This document shows positions 1 through 12,099 of a DNA stretch of 64,000 nucleotides, one piece after another. A program made the position numbers and the translations under genes. This DNA comes from Eutreptiella sp. 'Long Island Sound 2002' (taxonomy: Eukaryota > Euglenozoa > Euglenophyceae > Eutreptiales > Eutreptiaceae): the NCBI GenBank assembly GCA_964036045.1, contig OZ038392.1, positions 36,159,330-36,223,329 of the forward strand, read 5' to 3'. The number at the start of each line of letters is the position of its first letter. Within the stretch, counting starts at the first letter, position 1. The notes under the pieces are model-generated. The model was given only the letters and a program-made list of their open reading frames with translations. It was not told where the DNA came from and did not search any database.

Positions 1-613
1 GTCACAGGCTAAGTGACCAAGCTGAAACCTGTTCACTTGTGTTACACAACAAAGATGTGGCGGGCTGAGACCAATGCCGGCTCCTGTAAGCGGACACTGA
101 CTGTCGACACGAGGGAGATGACTTAGAAATTGGCTCGTAGGCCACAATTTGATGGATGTGGTACTACAGCAATTCCTCAGAGTGTGATATCCCAAGAGAA
201 CAAATGGAATAATCAAATGACTCATGGTATGTGTTTGTGTGTGTGTTTTATGTGTAGTGTGATGAGGGAGGGAATGTGTCAAAAATCCAAGTAAGTGTGT
301 CATGCTGATGGTCTGGTCGGGGGGATAGAGAATGTGATGTTGTAGGCTGTGGACACTCAATTGAGCACTCTCAAACCCAGTAATTGAGGCTTTACCAGGC
401 GATCTAGCGAAAGTTAACGAAGCGGAACGGACCCGTAGTGGTTTGGTAGCAAATTTGAGGATAAACTAGCTCTTTCGACCAAACGACCTAGGTCAATGAT
501 CGCGAGGATTGGAAAAGAGATTCATTCCTCACAACTTGCAATTAATCAACAAAAGTTGAGTGGATACGAATTGATTGTTGGTCGCTGCGATCCAAAACTC
601 GGGGTCTATTGAG
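1..613. repeat. Left copy of a long direct repeat flanking the minus-strand LINE
   Basis: This stretch is repeated in the same orientation at 16676-17288 with the same length (613 bp) and only a handful of substitutions. The left copy runs off the window start, so its true length is unknown. It ends at CTATTGAG, where the (AGGT)n end of the LINE begins; the right copy continues into unrelated host sequence. No coding region was seen. The arrangement fits an unusually long target-site duplication. Confidence 0.85.
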
Positions 614-1179
614 GTAGGTAGGTAGGTATCTTCGGGAGCTCGGGATGCCTCCTTTGACATTGCAGGAAGGAGGTCTTACCAAGGGGACGTCCTGTCCCTC
701 CCACTGCCCTATGTCAGGTGCCTCTTGAGCCGCTCCCGCATGTGCTTGGGAAGGCATTGTCGCGGCCACCCGGTCCATGTGTCCCAGGTGGGAGGGTGTC
801 CCCACATGTGTCCGTGGGTAGGGCCACATGCCCCCTCCCTTGGGCGGCAGCTCTGGGGGGCTGCCCAGCCGTGTGGAGTATCTCTCACCACAAGGGGTAT
901 TGCTCCCGCTTGTCTACGGTACGACCGCCTCACCCTTGTGGCTTGAGTTGCGGGGCCACTCTGCTTGGCAGGTGACCCCCTCCTGGACTGTGTACCGGCT
1001 CGCCTGTCACCGGTTGCTTCCATGGCTCCGGGTGACGTTTGCCATGGTCCCCGATGCAGCCTGGCCGGGCTCGGACCAGTGGCCTTGGAGTACCGCTCCT
1101 GCCACTGGCCCGGTGGGTCGGCTGGGTCGCCCCAGTGCGTCCGACCCATGGGGTATTGGTTCTTTCCTGTCCCTCGGCC

Positions 1180-1375
1180 TCCCTACGTGTGTGCAGTGTC
1201 CTGGGCCGTTGGGCTCCTGTTCACCGGTGTGCCCGCGCTGTTTGCTGTGGTGCGTCTGCGGTGTCCTGGGCCAGCTGGCTCCTGTTCACCGGTGTGCTCG
1301 CTCGGTGTGTTGTGTTGCATGTGCGGTGTCCTGGGCCATTGGGCTCCTGTTCACCGGTGTGCGTGCTGTGTGCGG
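1180..1375 (-). repeat. Three 65-bp monomers in the LINE 3' region
   Basis: Three diverged copies of the same 65-bp unit that forms the large array at 4440-11530, in the opposite orientation. Each carries the TTCACCGGTG core (CACCGGTGAA on the minus strand). The duplicate of this segment is at 12570-12765. Confidence 0.85.
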
Positions 1376-1424
1376 TGCGCGTGTGCCATGGGTGGTTGTG
1401 TCCCTCTTCCTCCCCCCCCAATTT

Positions 1425-1495
1425 TCGTTTTTTTTTTACTTGTTTTTTTTTTTTTTTTTTTCGGAAAAAAGAAAAAGAAAAAACAAAAAAGAGGA
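1425..1495. repeat. Poly-T / poly-A low-complexity tract
   Basis: Runs of T interrupted by an AC are followed by an A-rich run. The duplicate at 12805-12890 has different run lengths, as expected from slippage after duplication. Confidence 0.8.
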
Positions 1496-1814
1496 AAACA
1501 GGGGCCCGCGTACACTGCAGGCACAGGCACGGGCAGCTGGTGCGGCGGTGCTATAGCGTTGTGTCCTCTGGCGTGTGTCGTCGGTGCTGTGGCGGCGGTC
1601 GCGCCCCAGGGGTGCGGCTCGCGTGTCCTGATGTACACGGGTATGGGTCAGGGTGGGTTTGGTTAGGTGTCTCTTCGCTTCTGGTGCTGGCTGGTTAGGC
1701 GGCTGTGTGGGCTGTGGCTGTGGGCTGTGTCTACGTATTTCCCTCTGCGGGCCTGGTTTGGAGTCAAGGTTTGACGGTTTCGGGGTGTGGCTCGGGTTTG
1801 ATTTGTGTTGGGGC

Positions 1815-2460
1815 CCTGTCCCAGAACGAAATAAAAAGATGAGTAAAACACGACGAAAAATTTTTCTGAATAGCTGAAAACAATGCTAATTAGCATAAAA
1901 AACGCTTAGGCCAAAAAGCGCGCTGCGAAACGCGTAAAAACGCGACCAAAAATTTTTCGGCGTGAAATAGGTGAATAGTTAACGCCGTAAGCACCGTAAC
2001 GCTCGTGGGACCCCAACGCCGTCCTTGCCGTCGTCTAACTCGCTATAGGCGCAAAGAAAAACGCGTCGTGAGCAGCTTGTTAAACTCGAAAATTTTTCAT
2101 AACTCGCCACGACCCCTCACGTCGCGCCCTGCCGCCTTTTCCTTCTTATTCTTCATGCACCTCCCTCCCCACCCTCGTGCCCATCACTCCCCTTGCCCTG
2201 CAGCTCAGGCGGCCGCCCTGGGGGAACGCGGTTAACCCTTAGCAATGGACACCAACACGCTCCACGACGCCACGCACAAGAACAAGGCCGAGAACATCAA
2301 GAACGACGGGTAGCACGTAAGGCACAGCAGCGAACATGGTCTTGCTGCACGCGAGTGTGTTGGGTCGTGTATAATTTTATTTTATTTTCAAAAGCCAAAA
2401 AAAAAAAAAAAAGAGGAAAAAAATATTTTACGAAATTTTGCAGCGGTTTTTCAAGTAGGT
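1815..2460. other. AT-rich and mixed segment, no gene seen
   Basis: The first 320 bases are AT-rich with several AAAAATTTTT-like runs, unlike the GC-rich sequence on both sides. The rest is C-rich, then A-rich near 2395-2415. Short open frames exist but none has recognisable sequence. Its origin within the inserted element is unclear. Confidence 0.5.
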
Positions 2461-2469
2461 ACAACCACA

Positions 2470-3820
2470 CCCACGCAAGAAACACATTCAGCAAGGCGGC
2501 AGGACAGGACACCACGGCACCGGGCGGCAGCACAGCACCACGGGGCACAGCACAGGGAAGCAGGGCACCGCAGCGCACAGAGCGGAGAAGACAGGGAACG
2601 CACAGCTCGAGGAAAAGAGCACCACAGCACGCAGACACCACCACCGGGCAAAAAACAGCACAGCCAACCAACAGCACTACACAGCGCAGCACGACAGCCC
2701 ACAGCCCACAGCCCACACAAACAGCACCGCAAAACGACAGCAGAGCACGACAGCACAGCACCACACGGCAGCACAGCGCCACAGCACACGACACAGGGAA
2801 GCAGGGCACCACAGCCAGCACAACAAGGCACCGCAGCGCACAGAACGGAGAAGACAGGGAACGCACAGCACGAGGAAAAGAGCACCACAGCACGCAGACA
2901 CCACCACCGGGCAAAAAACAGCACAGCCAACCAACAGCACAACACAGCACAGCACGACAGCCCACAGGAGCGCAAAGCAAGCCCCAACAGCACCGCAACA
3001 CGACAGCAGAGCACAACAGCACAGCGGCACGCGACAGCACAGCACCACAGAACACGACACAGGAAAGCGGGGCACCACAGCAAACCACACCAACCACAAG
3101 GGAAACAGACCACGCGGCCAGACAGGGACACCGACACCGAAACACGCCACCAGCAGAAAACCACGGGCCACCAGACCCAGCACCGCACCACGGCACACCA
3201 CAGCACCAGGCGCCAGCAACAGCACGCACCACACGAACAGCACAACGCGAGCCACCAGCACAGCGAAGCACAGCACCGCACAGAGCGGAGAGGACAGGGT
3301 ACGCACAGCACAGCACCCCGGGACACACACAGCACAAAGCAGAGCAGCGAACAACAGCACGCACCACCGCGCCACGACAAAACACACACAGCACGGGGGA
3401 ACACCGCAAAACACAGCGCCGCAGAGCACAGGGCCCCAGGGCAACGGGCAGCGCCAGAGGGCACGGCGCAACAAGCAGCGGCACCCAACGAGCACAACAC
3501 AGCACAGGACAGCACAACACCGGAGGACACAGCGCGGCGCAGCACCGCACCCAGGGAGGCACAGCACAAAGCAGCACACGGCACACAGCACCGAGCGGCA
3601 GCCACGAAAACCGCGAGAAAAAAAAGGGGGGGGGGGGCAGCAACCACCGGGGAGCAACCACCAGCCAGGCGGAAAGCACGAAAGAGGGACAAGCGCACGG
3701 AGAGCCGAGAGGCGGAAGGCCAACAAAGCAAACAACGCAAAGCGCCGAGGCCCAGGGCACCCGGGGCCGGAAACCAGAGAAAGCCAGAGACAACGGGGGC
3801 GCAAAGGGGAAGAAGGGAAG

Positions 3821-3853
<33 letters not shown>

Positions 3854-4140
3854 ACAACAAAAAAAAACAAAACACCAAGGCACCAAGCAGGAGCGACGAA
3901 AACCGCGAGACACAAAAAGGGGGGGGGAGAAACCACCAAAGAGCAGCCAACGGCCAAGCGGGAGACACAAACGAGGCGCCAGCGCACGAAGAGCCAGGCA
4001 GCGGGAGGCCGAGAAAAACAACGAAAGCACAGCGCCAAGGCAACGAGGAACGGCAAGGGCAGCGATCGAGAGGGGGGCAACCCCAGCCCGGAGGGGGCCA
4101 AGCAAAGCAGAAGGACAAGGCGGCCAAAGGAAAGGGTGAG
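2470..4140. repeat. CA/CAG-rich low-complexity region with internal ~285-bp duplication
   Basis: The plus strand is almost devoid of T and dominated by CAGCAC, CCAC and AAAG words. A ~150-bp block near 2550-2700 recurs near 2830-2985, and a purine-rich block at 3600-3760 recurs loosely at 3895-4040, so a ~285 to 295-bp repeat is present. Long open frames on both strands follow from the biased composition and are not genes. Similar low-complexity sequence forms the 3' untranslated region of the large LINE at 52500-53400. Confidence 0.75.
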
Positions 4141-4205
4141 GCGCACCACAACGCGCCCGGGAGGCCAGCCCGCCCGACCCGGCCACAAAGAGCAAGCACA
4201 CGCAC

Positions 4206-4425
4206 GCCAGCCGCCGTCCGGATGGAGGAGTGCGCGCCCGGAGGGTACCCAGCCCCTACCGGCTACGAACAGCCGCCGTCCGGATGGATGAGTGCGCGCC
4301 CGGAGGGTACCCAGCCCCTGCCGGCTACGAACAGCCGCCGTCCGGATGGACGTGTGTGCGCCCGGAGGGTACCCAACCCCTGCCGGCTACGATAGCCGCC
4401 GTCCGGATGGACGAGTGAGCGCCCC
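4206..4425 (+). repeat. 62-bp tandem repeat, about 3.5 copies
   Basis: The unit starting CAGCCGCCGTCCGGATGG recurs at 4208, 4270, 4332 and about 4393, a period of 62 bp. It carries GGAGGGTACCCA. It abuts the 65-bp array but has an unrelated sequence. Confidence 0.9.
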
Positions 4426-4439
4426 GCAGCGACGCCCCG

Positions 4440-7400
4440 CACAGCAACACAACACACCGAGCGGGCACACCGGTGAACAGGAGCCGGGAGGCCCAGGACA
4501 CCGCACACGCAACACAACACAGAGAGCGGGCACACCGGTGAACAGGAGCCGGGGGGGCCAGGACACCGCACACGCAACACAACATACCGAGCGGGCACAC
4601 CGGTGAACAGGAGCCGGGAGGCCCAGGACACCGCACACGCCACACAACACACCGAGCGGGCACACCGGTGAACAGGAGCCGGGGGGCCCAGGACACCGCA
4701 CACGCCACACAACACACCGAGCGGGCGCACCGTTGAACAGGAGCCGGGAGGCCCAGGACACCGCACGCGCAACACAACACACCGAGCGGGCGCACCGGTG
4801 AACAGGAGCCAGGGGGCCCAGGACACCGCACACGCAACACAACACACCGAGCGCGCACACCGGTGAACAGGAGCCGGGGGGCCCAGGACACCGCACACGC
4901 AACACAACACACCGAGCAGGCACACCGGTGAACAGGAGCCGGGAGGCTCAGGACACCGCACACGCCACACAACACACCGAGCGGGCACACCGGTGAACAG
5001 GAGCCGGGAGGCCCAGGACACCGCACACGCCACACAACACACCGAGCGGGCACACCGGTGAACAGGAGCCGGGAGGCCCAGGACACCGCACACGCAACAC
5101 AACACACCGAGCGGGCACACCGGTGAACAGAAGCCGGGAGGCCCAGGACACCGCACACGCAACACAACACACCGAGCGGGCGCACCGGTGAACAGGAGCC
5201 GGGGGGCCCAGGACACCGCACACGCAACACAACACACCGAGCAGGCACACCGGTGAACAGGAGCCAGGGGGCCCAGGACACCGCACACGCAACACAACAC
5301 ACCGAGCGGGCACACCGGTGAACAGGAGCCGGGAGGCCCAGGACACCGCACACGCCACACAACACACCGAGCGGGCACACCGGTGAACAGGAGCCGGGAG
5401 GCCCAGGACACCGCACACGCCACACAACACACCGAGCGGGCACACCGGTGAACAGGAGCCGGGAGGCCCAGGACACCGCACACGCAACACAACACACCGA
5501 GCGGGCACACCGGTGAACAGGAGCCGGGAGGCCCAGGACACCGCACACGCAACACAACACACCGAGCGGGCGCACCGGTGAACAGGAGCCGGGGGGCCCA
5601 GGACACCGCACACGCAACACAACACACCGAGCGGGCACACCGGTGAACAGGAGCCGGAAGGCCCAGGACACCGCACACGCAACACAACACACCGAGCGGG
5701 CGCACCGGTGAACAGGAGCCGGGAGGCCCAGGACACCGCACACGCGAAACAACACACCGAGCAGGCACGACGGCGAACAGGAGCCGGGAGGCCCAGGACA
5801 CCGCACGCGCAACACAACACACCGAGCGGGCACACCGGTGAACAGGAGCCGGGGGGCCCAGGACACCGCACGCGCAACAAAACACACCGAGCGGGCGCAC
5901 CGGTGAACAGGAGCCAGGGGGCCCAGGACACCGCACACGCAACACAACACACCGAGCGGGCGCACCGGTGAACAGGAGCCGGGGGGCCCAGGACACCGCA
6001 CACGCAACACAACACAGCGAGCGGGCACACCGGTGAACAGGAGCCGGGAGGCCCAGGACACCGCACACGCCACACAACGCACCGAGCGGGCACACGGATG
6101 AACAGGAGCCGGGAGGCCCAGGACACCGCACACGCAACACAACACACCGAGCGGGCACACCGGTGAACAGGAGCCGGGAGGCCCAGGACACCGCACACGC
6201 CACACAACACACCGAGCGGGCACACCGGTGAACAGGAGCCGGGAGGCCCAGGACACCGCACACGCCACACAACACACCGAGCGGGCACACCGGTGAACAG
6301 GAGCCGGGAGGCCCAGGACACCGCACACGCAACACAACACACCGAGCGGGCACACCGGTGAACAGGAGCCGGGAGGCCCAGGACACCGCACACACAACAC
6401 AACACACCGAGCGGGCACACCGGTGAACAGGAGCCGGGAGGCCCAGGACACCGCACACGCAACACAACACACCGAGCGGGCGCACCGGTGAACAGGAGCC
6501 AGGGGGCCCAGGACACCGCACATGCAACACAACACACCGAGCGGGCACACCGGTGAACAGGAGCCGGGAGGCCCAGGACACCGCACAAGCCACACAACAC
6601 ACCGAGCAGGCACACCGGTGAACAGGAGCCGGGAGGCCCAGGACACCGCACACGCCACACAACACACCGAGCGGGCACACCGGTGAACAGGAGCCGGGGG
6701 GCCCAGGACACCGCACACGCAACACAACACACCGAGCGGGCACACCGGTGAACAGGAGCCAGGGGGCCCAGGACACCGCACACGCAACACAACACACCGA
6801 GCGCGCACACCGGTGAACAGGAGCCGGGGGGCCCAGGACACCGCACACGCAACACAACACACCGAGCAGGCACACCGGTGAACAGGAGCCGGGAGGCTCA
6901 GGACACCGCACACGCCACACAACACACCGAGCGGGCACACCGGTGAACAGGAGCCGGGAGGCCCAGGACACCGCACACGCCACACAACACACCGAGCGGG
7001 CACACCGGTGAACAGGAGCCGGGAGGCCCAGGACACCGCACACGCAACACAACACACCGAGCGGGCACACCGGTGAACAGAAGCCGGGAGGCCCAGGACA
7101 CCGCACACGCAACACAACACACCGAGCGGGCGCACCGGTGAACAGGAGCCGGGGGGCCCAGGACACCGCACACGCAACACAACACACCGAGCAGGCACAC
7201 CGGTGAACAGGAGCCAGGGGGCCCAGGACACCGCACACGCAACACAACACACCGAGCGGGCACACCGGTGAACAGGAGCCGGGAGGCCCAGGACACCGCA
7301 CACGCCACACAACACACCGAGCGGGCACACCGGTGAACAGGAGCCGGGAGGCCCAGGACACCGCACACGCCACACAACACACCGAGCGGGCACACCGGTG

Positions 7401-10400
7401 AACAGGAGCCGGGAGGCCCAGGACACCGCACACGCAACACAACACACCGAGCGGGCACACCGGTGAACAGGAGCCGGGAGGCCCAGGACACCGCACACGC
7501 AACACAACACACCGAGCGGGCGCACCGGTGAACAGGAGCCGGGGGGCCCAGGACACCGCACACGCAACACAACACACCGAGCGGGCACACCGGTGAACAG
7601 GAGCCGGAAGGCCCAGGACACCGCACACGCAACACAACACACCGAGCGGGCGCACCGGTGAACAGGAGCCGGGAGGCCCAGGACACCGCACACGCGAAAC
7701 AACACACCGAGCAGGCACGACGGCGAACAGGAGCCGGGAGGCCCAGGACACCGCACGCGCAACACAACACACCGAGCGGGCACACCGGTGAACAGGAGCC
7801 GGGGGGCCCAGGACACCGCACGCGCAACAAAACACACCGAGCGGGCGCACCGGTGAACAGGAGCCAGGGGGCCCAGGACACCGCACACGCAACACAACAC
7901 ACCGAGCGGGCGCACCGGTGAACAGGAGCCGGGGGGCCCAGGACACCGCACACGCAACACAACACAGCGAGCGGGCACACCGGTGAACAGGAGCCGGGAG
8001 GCCCAGGACACCGCACACGCCACACAACGCACCGAGCGGGCACACGGATGAACAGGAGCCGGGAGGCCCAGGACACCGCACACGCAACACAACACACCGA
8101 GCGGGCACACCGGTGAACAGGAGCCGGGAGGCCCAGGACACCGCACACGCCACACAACACACCGAGCGGGCACACCGGTGAACAGGAGCCGGGAGGCCCA
8201 GGACACCGCACACGCCACACAACACACCGAGCGGGCACACCGGTGAACAGGAGCCGGGAGGCCCAGGACACCGCACACGCAACACAACACACCGAGCGGG
8301 CACACCGGTGAACAGGAGCCGGGAGGCCCAGGACACCGCACACACAACACAACACACCGAGCGGGCACACCGGTGAACAGGAGCCGGGAGGCCCAGGACA
8401 CCGCACACGCAACACAACACACCGAGCGGGCGCACCGGTGAACAGGAGCCGGGGGGCCCAGGACACCGCACATGCAACACAACACACCGAGCGGGCACAC
8501 CGGTGAACAGGAGCCGGGAGGCCCAGGACACCGCACAAGCCACACAACACACCGAGCAGGCACACCGGTGAACAGGAGCCGGGAGGCCCAGGACACCGCA
8601 CACGCCACACAACACACCGAGCGGGCACACCGGTGAACAGGAGCCGGGGGGCCCAGGACACCGCACACGCAACACAACACACCGAGCGGGCACACCGGTG
8701 AACAGGAGCCAGGGGGCCCAGGACACCGCACACGCAACACAACACACCGAGCGCGCACACCGGTGAACAGGAGCCGGGGGGCCCAGGACACCGCACACGC
8801 AACACAACACACCGAGCAGGCACACCGGTGAACAGGAGCCGGGAGGCTCAGGACACCGCACACGCCACAAAACACACCGAGCGGGCACACCGGTGAACAG
8901 GAGCCGGGAGGCCCAGGACACCGCACACGCCACACAACACACCGAGCGGGCACACCGGTGAACAGGAGCCGGGAGGCCCAGGACACCGCACACGCAACAC
9001 AACACACCGAGCGGGCACACCGGTGAACAGAAGCCGGGAGGCCCAGGACACCGCACACGCAACACAACACACCGAGCGGGCGCACCGGTGAACAGGAGCC
9101 GGGGGGCCCAGGACACCGCACACGCAACACAACACACCGAGCAGGCACACCGGTGAACAGGAGCCAGGGGGCCCAGGACACCGCACACGCAACACAACAC
9201 ACCGAGCGGGCACACCGGTGAACAGGAGCCGGGAGGCCCAGGACACCGCACACGCCACACAACACACCGAGCGGGCACACCGGTGAACAGGAGCCGGGAG
9301 GCCCAGGACACCGCACACGCCACACAACACACCAAGCGGGCACACCGGTGAACAGGAGCCGGGAGGCCCAGGACACCGCACACGCAACACAACACACCGA
9401 GCGGGCACACCGGTGAACAGGAGCCGGGAGGCCCAGGACACCGCACACGCAACACAACACACCGAGCGGGCGCACCGGTTAACAGGAGCCGGGGGGCCCA
9501 GGACACCGCACACGCAACACAACACACCGAGCGGGCACACCGGTGAACAGGAGCCGGAAGGCCCAGGACACCGCACACGCAACACAACACACCGAGCGGG
9601 CGCACCGGTGAACAGGAGCCGGGAGGCCCAGGACACCGCACACGCGAAACAACACACCGAGCAGGCACGACGGCGAACAGGAGCCGGGAGGCCCAGGACA
9701 CCGCACGCGCAACACAACACACCGAGCGGGCACACCGGTGAACAGGAGCCGGGGGGCCCAGGACACCGCACGCGCAACAAAACACACCGAGCGGGCGCAC
9801 CGGTGAACAGGAGCCAGGGGGCCCAGGACACCGCACACGCAACACAACACACCGAGCAGGCACACCGGTGAACAGGAGCCGGGGGGCCCAGGACACCGCA
9901 CACGCAACACAACACAGCGAGCGGGCACACCGGTGAACAGGAGCCGGGAGGCCCAGGACACCGCACACGCCACACAACGCACCGAGCGGGCACACGGATG
10001 AACAGGAGCCGGGAGGCCCAGGACACCGCACACGCAACACAACACACCGAGCGGGCACACCGGTGAACAGGAGCCGGGAGGCCCAGGACACCGCACACGC
10101 CACACAACACACCGAGCGGGCACACCGGTGAACAGGAGCCGGGAGGCCCAGGACACCGCACACGCCACACAACACACCGAGCGGGCACACCGGTGAACAG
10201 GAGCCGGGAGGCCCAGGACACCGCACACGCAACACAACACACCGAGCGGGCACACCGGTGAACAGGAGCCGGGAGGCCCAGGACACCGCACACACAACAC
10301 AACACACCGAGCGGGCACACCGGTGAACAGGAGCCGGGAGGCCCAGGACACCGCACACGCAACACAACACACCGAGCGGGCGCACCGGTGAACAGGAGCC

Positions 10401-11530
10401 GGGGGGCCCAGGACACCGCACATGCAACACAACACACCGAGCGGGCACACCGGTGAACAGGAGCCGGGAGGCCCAGGACACCGCACAAGCCACACAACAC
10501 ACCGAGCAGGCACACCGGTGAACAGGAGCCGGGAGGCCCAGGACACCGCACACGCCACACAACACACCGAGCGGGCACACCGGTGAACAGGAGCCGGGGG
10601 GCCCAGGACACCGCACACGCAACACAACACACCGAGCGGGCACACCGGTGAACAGGAGCCAGGGGGCCCAGGACACCGCACACGCAACACAACACACCGA
10701 GCGCGCACACCGGTGAACAGGAGCCGGGGGGCCCAGGACACCGCACACGCAACACAACACACCGAGCAGGCACACCGGTGAACAGGAGCCGGGAGGCTCA
10801 GGACACCGCACACGCCACACAACACACCGAGCGGGCACACCGGTGAACAGGAGCCGGGAGGCCCAGGACACCGCACACGCCACACAACACACCGAGCGGG
10901 CACACCGGTGAACAGGAGCCGGGAGGCCCAGGACACCGCACACGCAACACAACACACCGAGCGGGCACACCGGTGAACAGGAGCCGGGGGGCCCAGGACA
11001 CCGCACACGCAACACAACACACCGAGCGGGCACACCGGTGAACAGGAGCCGGGAGGCCCAGGACACCGCACACGCAACACAACACACCGAGCGGGCACAC
11101 CGGTGAACAGGAGCCGGGGTCCCAGGACACCGCACACACAACACAACACACCGAGCGGGCACACCGGTGAACGGGAGCCGGGTGGCCCAGGACACCGCAC
11201 ACGCAACACAACACACCGAGCAGGCACACCGGTGAACAGGAGCCGGGAGGCCCAGGACACCGCACACGCAACACAACACACCGAGCGGGCACACCGGTAA
11301 ACAGGAGCTGGGAGGCCCAGGACACCGCACGCGCAACACAACACACCGAGCGGGCACACCGGTGAACAGGAGCCGGGAGGCCCAGGACACCGCACACGCC
11401 ACACAACACACCGAGCGGGCACACCGGTGAACAGGAGCCGGGAGGCCCAGGACACCGCACACGCAACACAACACACCGAGCGGGCACACCGGTGAACAGG
11501 AGCCGGGAGGCCCAGGACACCGCACACACG
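4440..11530 (+). repeat. 65-bp satellite array (~109 monomers) with 1950-bp higher-order repeat
   Basis: The monomer contains CACCGGTGAACAGGAGCC, GGCCCAGGACACCGCACAC and AACACAACACACCGAGC. Monomer variants recur with a period of exactly 1950 bp (30 monomers). The same variant junctions occur at 4923, 6873, 8823 and 10773, and the same deviant monomer cluster at about 5708, 7658 and 9608. Higher-order copies are nearly identical while monomers within one copy differ at several positions. The very long Cys/Pro-rich open frames on the minus strand exist only because a stop-free 65-bp unit cycles through all frames. The array lies inside the 3' region of a LINE-type insertion. Confidence 0.97.
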
Positions 11531-12099
11531 TAGGGCGGCCGGGGCACAGGAAAGAACCAACACCCCATGGGTCGGACGCACTGGGGCGACCCAGCCGACC
11601 CACCGGGCCAGTGGCAGGAGCGGTACACCAAGGCTGCTGGTCCGAGCCCGGCCAGGCTGCATCGGGGACCATGGCAAACGTCACCCGGAGCCATGGATGC
11701 AACCGGTGACAGGCGAGCCGGTACACAGTCCAGGAGGGGGTCGCCTGCCAAGCGGAGCGGCCCCGCAACTCAAGCCACAAGGGTGAGGCGGTCGTACGGT
11801 AGACAAGCGGGAGCAATACCCCTTGTGGTGAGAGATACTCCACACGGCTGGGCAGCCCCCAGACCTGCCGCCCGAAGGAGGGGGCATGTGGCCCTACTCA
11901 TGGACCCATGTGGGGACACCCTCCCACCTGGGACACATGGACCGGGTGGCCGCGACAATGCCTTCCCAAGCACATGCGGGAGCGGCTCAAGAGGCACCTA
12001 ACATAGGGCAGTGGGAGGGACAGGACGTCCCCTTGGTAAGACCTTCTTCCTGCACCGTCAAAGGAGGCATCCCGAGCTCCCGAAGATACCTACCTACCT
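11531..12099 (+). repeat. 3' terminal region and (ACCT)n tail of the plus-strand LINE insertion
   Basis: About 550 bp of unique sequence ends in GCTCCCGAAGATACC and (ACCT)n. It is inverted relative to 12100-12563 and to 614-1150, because the host element lies in the opposite orientation. The adjacent inverted arms (11534-11997 and 12100-12563) are separated by only about 100 bp. Confidence 0.8.

Larger units (their letters stand above)
720..1814. repeat. Left copy of ~1.1-kb direct repeat flanking the plus-strand LINE fragment
   Basis: The segment matches 12100-13210 in direct orientation, with about 1 to 1.5 percent substitutions and length change mainly in the poly-T run. It belongs to the 3' region of the minus-strand LINE. 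The left copy ends where the inserted plus-strand element begins, and the right copy starts directly after that element's (ACCT)n tail. This is the geometry of a target-site duplication. Confidence 0.85.
1815..12099 (+). mobile_element. Plus-strand LINE-type insertion made mostly of 3' repeat sequence
   Basis: This segment is inserted into the minus-strand LINE between the two copies of the ~1.1-kb repeat. Its 3' end (11534-12099) is the reverse complement of the 3' end of the minus-strand LINE, including the same terminal sequence and the (ACCT)n tail at 12086-12099. Most of it is low-complexity and satellite sequence with no credible protein gene. I interpret it as a 5'-truncated relative whose internal 65-bp repeats expanded. 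The LINE nature is inferred from the 3' end only. Confidence 0.6.

Noticed and set aside
2193-4205. Long open frames of ~500-650 codons on both strands
   Set aside because: The sequence is CA/purine-rich low complexity almost free of T, so stops are rare by composition; the peptides have no globular features.
4440-11530. CRISPR-like regular array
   Set aside because: There are no variable spacers between constant repeats; the whole 65-bp unit is repeated, in a eukaryotic retroelement context.
4263-11843. 2526-residue and similar Cys/Pro-rich open frames on the minus strand
   Set aside because: They are generated by the 65-bp satellite, which lacks stops in all three minus frames; the peptide simply repeats every 65 codons.
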